64,000 nucleotides of DNA from Ethanoligenens harbinense YUAN-3 (lineage in GTDB: Bacteria; Bacillota; Clostridia; Oscillospirales; Ethanoligenentaceae), in contig NC_014828.1 in assembly GCF_000178115.2 (NCBI RefSeq), positions 2,555,501 to 2,619,500 on the forward strand, written 5' to 3'. Position 1 is the stretch's first letter. Every line of letters starts with the position of its first letter. The notes beneath the pieces were generated by a model, which saw only the letters and a list, made by a program, of their open reading frames with translations, did not search any database and was not told where the DNA came from. Positions 36,407-43,050 of this stretch are shown here, piece after piece. Made by a program: the position numbers and the translations under genes.

Positions 36407-36504
36407 CGCCGCCCGCCCGTTGACAAGCGAATGCCGCATTTTGTACTCTGCTTTATCACGGTATCATTCCATCCGATTTTATGCTATAATATGAAATCAT
36501 TTTA

Positions 36505-36921
36505 TCAGTTACTTGGCGCGGGCGGGAATCGTTTTTTCCAGCCGCCGAAAGAAGTGATATCTTCTGCCGCCTCAGACGCAAACCCTTCACAGATAAAACC
36601 ACAGATTATCTCACCACTGTTTAGAATTACTTTTCCAATTCCAAGCGGGGAAGGAATTAGTTTTACAAAACCTCCAAAATATTGGATTGGCATTTCCCAA
36701 ATTTCCACCGAAATAGCACTTCCCCCTTTTTCAGTACGAATCAAACCGGGCTTCGGTGGAGTCATTGGAAGCAGATAAAGCCTGTAGATGGGTGCTGTTT
36801 TGTCTTCACGGACAAAGTGGGCATTGCGCTCTAACAGTTGGCTCTCTAACGGGTAACCGCGCATGTGCAAACCGCAGACAGCGATGGTTACCGTATCATT
36901 TTCATTGATCATAGCTTGCAT
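36505..36921 (-). CDS. Stand-alone allophanate hydrolase C-terminal domain protein
   Basis: 138 residues matching the C-terminal (AtzF-C) domain of allophanate hydrolase: VAVCGLHMRGYPLESQLLERNAHFV-type start, APIYRLYLLP, PPKPGLIR, IEVWEMP-like (SVEIWEMPIQYFGGFVKLIPSPLGIGKV) and the GFICEGFAS/DITSFGGWKKR ending. In most organisms this domain is fused after the amidase domain and takes part in the decarboxylation step. Here the amidase domain is encoded separately at 46660 without it. AAGGAGTG precedes the ATG. It is divergent from a MerR gene and has its own promoter. Confidence 0.85.
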   Translation of the reverse strand: MQAMINENDTVTIAVCGLHMRGYPLESQLLERNAHFVREDKTAPIYRLYLLPMTPPKPGLIRTEKGGSAISVEIWEMPIQYFGGFVKLIPSPLGIGKVILNSGEIICGFICEGFASEAAEDITSFGGWKKRFPPAPSN

Positions 36922-36946
36922 GCTTTGCCACTCCTTTTTACGAAAA

Positions 36947-36985
36947 ACTGTCTATCAGTATAAAATGTCGGGCAGATTCTGTCAA
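36947..36985 (-). promoter_or_regulatory. Promoter of the allophanate hydrolase C-domain gene with a dyad
   Basis: Minus-strand TTGACA (36980-36985), a 17-bp spacer and TATACT (36957-36962). The dyad ACTG-N5-CAGT (36947-36959) covers the -10 and start region, in the divergent MerR gene control region. MerR-family binding is inference. Confidence 0.6.
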
Positions 36986-37018
36986 ACAAGTATATCCGCC
37001 CACATACAGGAGAAAAAG

Positions 37019-37849
37019 ATGCCACCTAAAATCATCATTGGTGAAATGGCCAGAATGCACGGAATTTCTACCCAGACGCTGCGTTACTATGACCGAATCA
37101 ATCTATTCAAGCCGTCTTATACCGATCAGGAAAACGGCTACCGGTATTATGGAATTGAGCAGTTCGCGCATCTGGAATCCATCCTGTTTTTAAAAGGTCT
37201 GGGCATGTCCTTGCAGGACATCAAAAAGTATTTTAAAAACCGGGATCTCAAATCCATGCTGGAGCTGATGGAAAACCGCCTGAGCCGGCTCGACGCAGAG
37301 GTTTTAAACCTGGAGATGAAACGAAAAAAAATCGCCTCCTTGTTTTCCACAATTCGCAATTATCAGAACCACGATGTGCTGGGAAAATGTCATCTTCAGA
37401 AAATGCCGGAACGACGTATCCTGTTTTTTCATTTTGGAGGCGGCGATATCGTTTCTGAACACGAGTTTGGCATCAAAAAACTGGAAAATGTATTGGAGAA
37501 TGTGGATGACCTCTATCTGAACCCATTTGGAACGGTTATTTCAAAGGACGCGCTGCAGACTAAATCATATGAGATATTTAAAGGAATCGCCATGGTTTTC
37601 GACGCGGATATTCCCAAGCGACCCGGTACATTGCCTATGCAAACCGGTTCTTATGCATGCATGGCTTTTGTAGGAACCTATAAGGAGGTTTCGGGCTATT
37701 GCGCGCAGTTGGTGGATTGGATCAATAAACAAAATTTAGAAATAATTGGGGACGGGATTATACTGGTCGTGACAGACAAGGCATATTCCGATTTTGAATA
37801 TGAATATGTCAGCGAAATTCAGGTTCCGGTTCGGAAAATAAGGACTTGA
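37019..37849 (+). CDS. MerR-family regulator with GyrI-like effector domain
   Basis: 276 residues. The winged helix-turn-helix covers residues 1-72 (IIIGEMARMHGISTQTLRYYDRINLFKPSYTD, ENGYRYYGIEQFAHLESILFLK). A dimerisation coiled coil follows, then a GyrI/BmrR-like ligand-binding domain (about 125-276). Such proteins bind small hydrophobic or cationic molecules and remodel promoters. ACAGGAGA supports the ATG at 37019. It sits between the divergent allophanate hydrolase domain and the PII/transporter/guanidine operon, so it is the likely local regulator. Effector unknown. Confidence 0.9.
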   Translation: MPPKIIIGEMARMHGISTQTLRYYDRINLFKPSYTDQENGYRYYGIEQFAHLESILFLKGLGMSLQDIKKYFKNRDLKSMLELMENRLSRLDAEVLNLEMKRKKIASLFSTIRNYQNHDVLGKCHLQKMPERRILFFHFGGGDIVSEHEFGIKKLENVLENVDDLYLNPFGTVISKDALQTKSYEIFKGIAMVFDADIPKRPGTLPMQTGSYACMAFVGTYKEVSGYCAQLVDWINKQNLEIIGDGIILVVTDKAYSDFEYEYVSEIQVPVRKIRT

Positions 37850-37931
37850 CATTATAGTTGTTATAAGGTTTAAACTGATCGTAACAAAGCAGCAAAGACG
37901 CTGGTTCGGTAGAATCAGTGTCTTATTTTAT
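37846..37931 (+). promoter_or_regulatory. Promoter, dyad and leader hairpin before the NifI genes
   Basis: TTGACA (37846-37851), a 17-bp spacer and TTTAAA (37869-37874). The spacer carries a dyad TTATA-N5-TATAA (37852-37866), where a MerR protein would bind. A leader hairpin AAGACGCTG (37895-37903) with CAGTGTCTT (37916-37924), followed by ATTTTATTAA, is terminator-like and directly precedes the ribosome binding site. Confidence 0.55.
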
Positions 37932-37950
37932 TAATGGGGTGATTGAATTG

Positions 37951-38274
37951 GTGATGATCGAAGCTTTTGTTCGACCGGAAAAAGCAGATGATATTTTGGC
38001 AAAGCTGAAGGATAAAGGGTTTGCAGCGGCGACAAGAATATCTGTTCTGGGACGCGGCAAACAAAAGGGACTAAAAGCTGTGGACGTGTATTACGACGAA
38101 CTACCCAAAGAATTGCTTATGCTGGTGGTACAGGACACGCAGGAGCAGCTGGCCGTCGACACGATTTTGCAAAGTGCCAAATCTAAGGGTGACGGCGCAT
38201 TCGGGGATGGCAAGATCTTCGTGACACCGGTTTCCAAAGCGTATACTGTCAGCAGCGGAAAAGCGGAATTATGA
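37951..38274 (+). CDS. PII signal protein, NifI1 type
   Basis: 107 residues. The pattern MIEAFVRPEK..DILAKLKDKGF, GRGKQKG, VYYDELPKELLMLVVQD and GDGKIFVTPVSKAYTV is that of NifI1 (GlnB-like) proteins. In methanogens and clostridia these bind ATP and 2-oxoglutarate and, with NifI2, inhibit nitrogenase. A GTG start is chosen because GGGGTGA lies 8 bases upstream; ATG 37954 is the alternative. No nitrogenase gene is nearby. It leads an operon-like set with NifI2 and a transporter, followed by guanidine catabolism genes, so a nitrogen-status control of that pathway is likely (inference). Confidence 0.85.
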   Translation: MMIEAFVRPEKADDILAKLKDKGFAAATRISVLGRGKQKGLKAVDVYYDELPKELLMLVVQDTQEQLAVDTILQSAKSKGDGAFGDGKIFVTPVSKAYTVSSGKAEL

Positions 38275-38305
38275 TACCCGGAAGATCGGAAAGGGACAGA
38301 ACGAA

Positions 38306-38662
38306 ATGAAAAAAGCGGTTGTAATCCTTCGGCCAAACATGTATACCCAAACCAAACGGGTGTTGGAACAGGAAGGTTTTTCTTCGTTCAGTGCGGCCAG
38401 TGTTCACGGTTGCGGAAAGAAAGCGATCCCCATGTCGGCGGCAGACAACAGTGTGGCATCGTCGGATAACACGGCACATCGCTTCGTTGCAAAAAAAATG
38501 CTGATTGTATATATACGGGATGAAGATGAAGAACCGTTCGTTCGGGCGATTTTTTCTGTCAACAGCACCGGGAACGCAGGGGATGGGAAAATCTTTATTA
38601 TTCCTGTTTCCCGCGTTGTCCGTATCCGAACCAATGAAACGGATGAAAACGCCTTGCTGTGA
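38306..38662 (+). CDS. PII signal protein, NifI2 type
   Basis: 118 residues. It starts KKAVVILRPNMYTQTKRVLEQEGF and ends GNAGDGKIFIIPVSRVVRIRTNE, as in NifI2 proteins. In nitrogenase control NifI1 and NifI2 assemble together and neither works alone. The T-loop region (GCGKKAIPMSAADNSVASSDNTAH) is long and diverged from standard NifI2, perhaps reflecting a different target. AAAGGGA precedes the ATG, 31 bases after nifI1. Confidence 0.8.
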   Translation: MKKAVVILRPNMYTQTKRVLEQEGFSSFSAASVHGCGKKAIPMSAADNSVASSDNTAHRFVAKKMLIVYIRDEDEEPFVRAIFSVNSTGNAGDGKIFIIPVSRVVRIRTNETDENALL

Positions 38663-38771
38663 CATCGGCATTGGATAAAATCCACCAAGCACTTTTCCCG
38701 AGGGAATATCCGTCCATGTTCAACTGTCGTTAGGGACTAAAAACAGCTTTGAACGAATAGGAGAAAAAATC

Positions 38772-39824
38772 ATGAAAAAGAAAGTCATAGCGGTCATAAC
38801 TGCTCTACTCATGCTGACGGCAATATTTTCAGGCTGCGCCAGCCAGTCGCCTAAATCTTCTGCCGGCCAAACCATTACCATTGGCACCTCCCCCTATCCG
38901 GCGTGGTATGTGTGGTATATCGCACAAGACGAAGGTCTTTTCAAAAAATATGGGCTGAATGTTACACTGAAGTATTTCCCGGTCTACAGCGACAGTCTGC
39001 AAGCATTCAACACCGGCAAGCTTGATATGCTGAATATCGCCACCTGTGACACGGTGGCACCCTATAATCAGGGCGTTGGATTCAAGATCGTTATGATCAA
39101 CGACAACTCCAACGGAGCCGACGGCCTGGTCGCAAAGAACCAGTACAAGACCATCAAAGACCTGAAAGGGAAAACCGTGGTGACCGAATACGGCACCATC
39201 GAGCATTTCTTCCTTCTTAAAGCGCTTGAATCGGCGGGCATGACTCAGGACGATGTCAAGTACACCAATATGACGGTAAACGACAGCGGAACGGCCATGC
39301 TGGCCGGAAAAGTGGATGCCGCCTGTGTTTGGGAACCGTCGCTCTCTATGGCGCTTGGCAGCAAAGACAACCACCTGCTGTACAGCTCGGCAGACACACC
39401 CGGCCTGATTCCGGATCTTCTTGTTGCCTCGAACAAATTGATCAAAAACAACCCGAACAACGTACAGAACCTCATCAATGTCTGGTACGATGCGCTCGAT
39501 TTCTACAACAAGAATCCGGATAAGGCCGCCGCGGATATGGCAAAACAAGCCAACGTGTCGACCACAGAAATGAAAAAAATCATGGCAGGTTCCAAACTTT
39601 TTTCCGTAAAAGACAACATAGAAGCCATTACCAAAAAGCAAAACAGTTATACCTATCTTCCCTATACTATCACCGAGACCGCAAAATTTCTGAAATCCGT
39701 CAAAATGGTGGACACAGTACCTTCCAATCCGCTGGATATGATCGATTCGACTTTTATCAAAGCTGCACAGAAAAAATACGGAGAGCAGACAGCGCCGGAT
39801 ACCAAAGCTTTGAATAACGGATAA
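38772..39824 (+). CDS. Substrate-binding lipoprotein of a nitrate/sulfonate/taurine-type ABC transporter (probably guanidine-related)
   Basis: 350 residues. Lipobox FSGC after a hydrophobic signal. The NMT1/SsuA-like fold is seen in TITIGTSPYPAWYVWYIAQDEGLFKKYGL, GKLDMLNIATCDTVA, LKGKTVVTEYGTIEHFFLLKAL and AGKVDAACVWEP. Transporters of this class are regular partners of guanidine/urea carboxylase loci. Guanidine or a related compound is the inferred substrate. AGGAG precedes the ATG. First of three transporter genes. Confidence 0.88.
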   Translation: MKKKVIAVITALLMLTAIFSGCASQSPKSSAGQTITIGTSPYPAWYVWYIAQDEGLFKKYGLNVTLKYFPVYSDSLQAFNTGKLDMLNIATCDTVAPYNQGVGFKIVMINDNSNGADGLVAKNQYKTIKDLKGKTVVTEYGTIEHFFLLKALESAGMTQDDVKYTNMTVNDSGTAMLAGKVDAACVWEPSLSMALGSKDNHLLYSSADTPGLIPDLLVASNKLIKNNPNNVQNLINVWYDALDFYNKNPDKAAADMAKQANVSTTEMKKIMAGSKLFSVKDNIEAITKKQNSYTYLPYTITETAKFLKSVKMVDTVPSNPLDMIDSTFIKAAQKKYGEQTAPDTKALNNG

Positions 39825-39837
39825 AGAGGGTGCTATT

Positions 39838-40629
39838 TTGAAAAGTATGTTCAGAATACGCGCAAAAATCAGCCGAAAGCTCTATTATACGCTGGCGGTT
39901 GGCGTATTTGCAGTGGTATTTCTGGTCTGGACGATTCTGGCCGGAAGCGGCCTCGTCAGCAATATTTTCCTGCCGTCTCCCCTCAAAGTGTTTGCTTATC
40001 TTGTCAATGCCTTTGCAACCGGAAGCATCTGGGGCGACATCGGTATCAGCAGTTACCGCATTTTCATGGGCTTCCTCGTAGCGGTGATCATCGGCGTGCC
40101 ACTCGGCATTCTGGCCGGCACATTTCATTTTGCGGAAGCGCTGATTCAGCCTTTTTCCGAATTTCTCCGCTATATGCCGGTGCCGGCTTTTGTGCCGTTG
40201 ATTATGGTCTGGTGCGGCATTGGGGAGACGGCCAAAATCGCGGTCATTTTCCTTGGCACATTGTTTCAGCTCATCCCCATGATGGCCGACAACGTGCGCG
40301 CGGTGCCGGACGATCTGCTCGGTGCGGCCTATACGCTGGGAGGCGGACGCAGTCTGGTGTTGCGCCGGGTCATCCTTCCGGCCATTGCTCCCAGCACGAT
40401 GAACACACTGCGCATCATGCTCGGCTGGGCGTGGACGTATCTGACCGTGGCGGAACTGGTGGCAGCCAATTCCGGCCTTGGTTACAACATTCTGAAAGCA
40501 CAGCGCTTTTTACGGACAGACGCCATCTTCGGCGGCATCCTGATTATCGGGGTTTTGGGGCTTTTGTGTGACCGGGCGTTCGTACTGGCCGGCAAAAAGC
40601 TGTTCCCGTGGGCGGAGGGGGATCGGTAA
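39838..40629 (+). CDS. ABC transporter permease (SsuC/TauC type)
   Basis: 263 residues, six membrane helices. The coupling loop DDLLGAAYTLGGGRSLVLRRVILPAIAPSTMNTLR and PSPLKVFAYL near the N-terminus are characteristic. A TTG start at 39838 is supported by AGAGGGTG at the proper distance; ATG 39847 is an alternative. Its stop overlaps the ATPase start (TAATG). Confidence 0.9.
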   Translation: MKSMFRIRAKISRKLYYTLAVGVFAVVFLVWTILAGSGLVSNIFLPSPLKVFAYLVNAFATGSIWGDIGISSYRIFMGFLVAVIIGVPLGILAGTFHFAEALIQPFSEFLRYMPVPAFVPLIMVWCGIGETAKIAVIFLGTLFQLIPMMADNVRAVPDDLLGAAYTLGGGRSLVLRRVILPAIAPSTMNTLRIMLGWAWTYLTVAELVAANSGLGYNILKAQRFLRTDAIFGGILIIGVLGLLCDRAFVLAGKKLFPWAEGDR

Positions 40630-41468
40630 TGCTGAAATTGCGCAAAGAGAAAAAGAGCGCCACCCGTTCCCAGCCGGTGGACGCCCGGGTGGGCACCAGC
40701 AAAATCGTAGTGCAAAACCTGCAAAAGACCTACCAGACCAAAAAAGGCGAGGTTGTTGCCATTCAAGACGCCAGCGCGGAAATCCTCGAAAATGAGTTTG
40801 TCTGCATCGTTGGACCGTCCGGTTGCGGAAAGTCCACGCTTTTGCGCATCCTGGCCGGCCTGGATGAAGCGACCGGGGGCGAAACTTCCGTGGATGACCA
40901 GCCCATCACCGGGCCGGGTGCGGACAGAGGCATGGTCTTTCAGACTTACACGCTGTTTCCGTGGCTGACGGTGGAGGAAAATATCTGCTTTGGATTGAAA
41001 ATCAAAAAAATGCCCAAAAAGCAGATGGAGGAGATTGTCGGCCGGTATCTGAAAGTCATCGGTCTGGAGGCATTTCGCAAAAGTTTTCCCCGCGAGTTGT
41101 CCGGCGGGATGAAACAGCGTGTTGCCATTGCGCGCGCGCTGGCCAACAGCCCGAAAGTCCTGCTGATGGACGAACCGTTCGGTGCGCTGGATGCGCAGAC
41201 AAAAGCGCAGATGCAGCTTTTGATGCGAGAAATCTGGCAGGTAGAAAAGCCGACGGTGGTTTTCATCACCCATGATATTGAGGAAGCGGTTTTCTTGGCC
41301 AACCGTGTTTATGTGATGAGCAACCGGCCCAGCCGCATGGTGGCCAACATCCCGATTTTGCTTCCATATAACAGGGAATTGAATTTAAAAGAACAGTCCG
41401 CGTTTCTGCATTACCGCCACCAGATCACCGGATTGCTGCATCAGCAGACACCGGGATCGGAGGCGTAG
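40629..41468 (+). CDS. ABC transporter ATPase (SsuB/TauB type)
   Basis: 279 residues. Walker A GPSGCGKST, Q-loop FQTYTLFPWL, signature LSGGMKQRVAIARAL, Walker B VLLMDEPFGALD and switch FITHDIEEA are intact. An N-terminal extension of about 30 basic residues precedes the ABC domain. GGAGGGGG lies upstream, and the start overlaps the permease stop. The riboswitch begins about 25 bases after its stop codon. Confidence 0.93.
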   Translation: MLKLRKEKKSATRSQPVDARVGTSKIVVQNLQKTYQTKKGEVVAIQDASAEILENEFVCIVGPSGCGKSTLLRILAGLDEATGGETSVDDQPITGPGADRGMVFQTYTLFPWLTVEENICFGLKIKKMPKKQMEEIVGRYLKVIGLEAFRKSFPRELSGGMKQRVAIARALANSPKVLLMDEPFGALDAQTKAQMQLLMREIWQVEKPTVVFITHDIEEAVFLANRVYVMSNRPSRMVANIPILLPYNRELNLKEQSAFLHYRHQITGLLHQQTPGSEA

Positions 41469-41493
41469 CGGGCAAATCGAATATCTATATCTG

Positions 41494-41580
41494 TTTTCTA
41501 GGGTTCCGTGGAAGAAGACTTCCAGTCTGGTCCGAGAGAAAACGCACATCGCGCAGGTGGTGTGTCACGGAGGGAGAAAA
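41494..41580 (+). ncRNA. Guanidine-I (ykkC) riboswitch aptamer
   Basis: The conserved blocks occur in order: CTAGGGTTCCG (from 41498), a variable hairpin, GTCTGGTCCGAGAG (41525-41538), the ACGCAC region, and GTGTCACGGAGGGAGAAAA at the 3' end. These are the hallmark of the guanidine-I class, which senses free guanidinium. A terminator follows at once, so guanidine binding should permit read-through into the deiminase and carboxylase genes. It lies inside the cluster, after the transporter genes. Confidence 0.92.
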
Positions 41581-41582
41581 GC

Positions 41583-41622
41583 CCGGGAGGACAGAAATTT
41601 TTCTGAACCTCCCGGCTTTTTT
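41583..41622 (+). terminator. Expression-platform terminator of the guanidine-I riboswitch
   Basis: CCGGGAGG pairs with CCTCCCGG around an inner CAGAAA/TTTCTG stem, followed by CTTTTTTA. It starts right at the aptamer 3' end, as expected for a genetic-ON switch. Confidence 0.85.
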
Positions 41623-41653
41623 ATCTTAAACAATCAAAAGGAGTGTACTGTTT

Positions 41654-42370
41654 ATGAATACGATTTGGAAAAACACATTCAGAGCCGGTGAAAAATGGTC
41701 CGGGCTGATCGGCAGACATAAGCTGCTTCGCTTTACGGCAATGGAAGCCGGCGCCAACCTTGCGCTCCTGCTTTACAACCGGCTGGAGCTGAACGAAAAA
41801 TACAATATGCCGGATACATTGAAGGCCCAGCACACCGCACACCTGACCGCGGGCAACGCACTTTTCAGCGACAAGGGGCGCGTGCTGGCATCCATTGTGG
41901 AAGACAGCATCGGCTGGCATGACACCATCGGCGGCATCACCACCAGAGAGAGCACCGACCAAAAGTATGGAAAAACGGATTATCAGACGCTGCGCAACGA
42001 CTGGCTGCGCAACGGTTACGACAATTTCATGATGGAGCTGGAGTGCAACGGCCTTGGCCCGCGTGATTTTGTCCCGCCGGTCAATCTGTTTTCAAAAATC
42101 CGGTGTGATAAAGACGGGCATATGCACGCCGACCCGGAAAACTGTCCCAAAGGGGCGACCGTCACGCTGCGCACGGAGATGGATGTGCTGCTGGTACTTT
42201 CCAACACGCCGAATCCGCTTGACCCCCGCAAAGACTACCCGGCGGTTCCGGTGAAGATGGAGGTTCTGCCCGCGGCCCCGGAGGATTCTCTGGACCCGTG
42301 CATGAACAGCATGCCGGAAGTGCGGCGCGCTTATGAGAATACGTGGGATTATTACACCCTGTTGGGCTGA
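41654..42370 (+). CDS. cgdA: DUF1989 protein, carboxyguanidine deiminase subunit (urea carboxylase-associated)
   Basis: 238 residues. The DUF1989 core shows RFTAMEAGANLALLLYN, DSIGWHDTIGGITTRE and PRDFVPPVNLFSKI. Proteins of this family next to carboxylase and allophanate hydrolase, once called urea carboxylase-associated proteins, form a two-subunit deiminase converting carboxyguanidine to allophanate. An AAAAGGAG binding site precedes the ATG. First gene after the riboswitch; the next gene starts 14 bases later. Assigning A or B subunit is from gene order and length. Confidence 0.85.
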   Translation: MNTIWKNTFRAGEKWSGLIGRHKLLRFTAMEAGANLALLLYNRLELNEKYNMPDTLKAQHTAHLTAGNALFSDKGRVLASIVEDSIGWHDTIGGITTRESTDQKYGKTDYQTLRNDWLRNGYDNFMMELECNGLGPRDFVPPVNLFSKIRCDKDGHMHADPENCPKGATVTLRTEMDVLLVLSNTPNPLDPRKDYPAVPVKMEVLPAAPEDSLDPCMNSMPEVRRAYENTWDYYTLLG

Positions 42371-42384
42371 GGGAGGAAAAAGCA

Positions 42385-43038
42385 ATGAGCACAGCATTTA
42401 AACCTTGTGAAAGCAAACGTCAGGAGAAGGATGCGGTCTTCAACCAGATCGTTCCCGCAGGCGCCGGGTTGATGCATGTCGTGAAAAAAGGACAGGTTTT
42501 GCGCATCACGGATGTGGAGGGCAACCAGGCTGCCGACACTATGTTTTACGATACGGAAAATCCGGAAGACCATTACAGTGCTACCGCCACAATAACCGGG
42601 CAGGAAAATATTTACCTGACTACCGGCACCGTATTGCGTACGGAGTCCGGAAAACCGTTGCTCACCATCGTGGCCGATACCTGCGGGCAGCATGACACAC
42701 TGGGCGGCTCCTGCTCCGCGCAGAGCAATACCATCCGCTATTCGCGTGACATCCGGTATATGCACAACTGCCGCGATACCTTTATGCTGCAAATGGCGAA
42801 ATTCGACGGGAAATATGCAAAGCGCGATCTGGCGCCCAATATCAATTTCTTCATGAATGTGCCGGTCACGGAAGACGGCGGGCTGGAATTTGCGGACGGT
42901 GTCTCCGGCCCCGGACGTTATGTGGAAATGCGCGCCGAGCGGGACGCCACGCTTTTGCTGAGCTGCTGCCCGCAGTTGAATAACCCTTGCAATGCCTACA
43001 ATCCGACTCCGCTGCGCGTGCTGGTCTGGGATGAATGA
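42385..43038 (+). CDS. cgdB: DUF1989 protein, second carboxyguanidine deiminase subunit
   Basis: 217 residues, paralogous to its upstream neighbour (shared core DTCGQHDTLGGSCS and ITDVEGNQAADTMFY). It has several cysteines and histidines (HNCRDTFMLQ, LLSCCPQLNNPCN) that could bind metal. It would form the heteromeric deiminase with the preceding protein. GGGAGGAAA supports the start at 42385. Confidence 0.85.
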   Translation: MSTAFKPCESKRQEKDAVFNQIVPAGAGLMHVVKKGQVLRITDVEGNQAADTMFYDTENPEDHYSATATITGQENIYLTTGTVLRTESGKPLLTIVADTCGQHDTLGGSCSAQSNTIRYSRDIRYMHNCRDTFMLQMAKFDGKYAKRDLAPNINFFMNVPVTEDGGLEFADGVSGPGRYVEMRAERDATLLLSCCPQLNNPCNAYNPTPLRVLVWDE

Positions 43039-43050
43039 GGAGTTGTTCCT

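Noticed and set aside
37951-38662. Part of a nitrogenase operon
   Set aside because: No nifH, nifD or nifK in the window; neighbours are transporter and guanidine genes.
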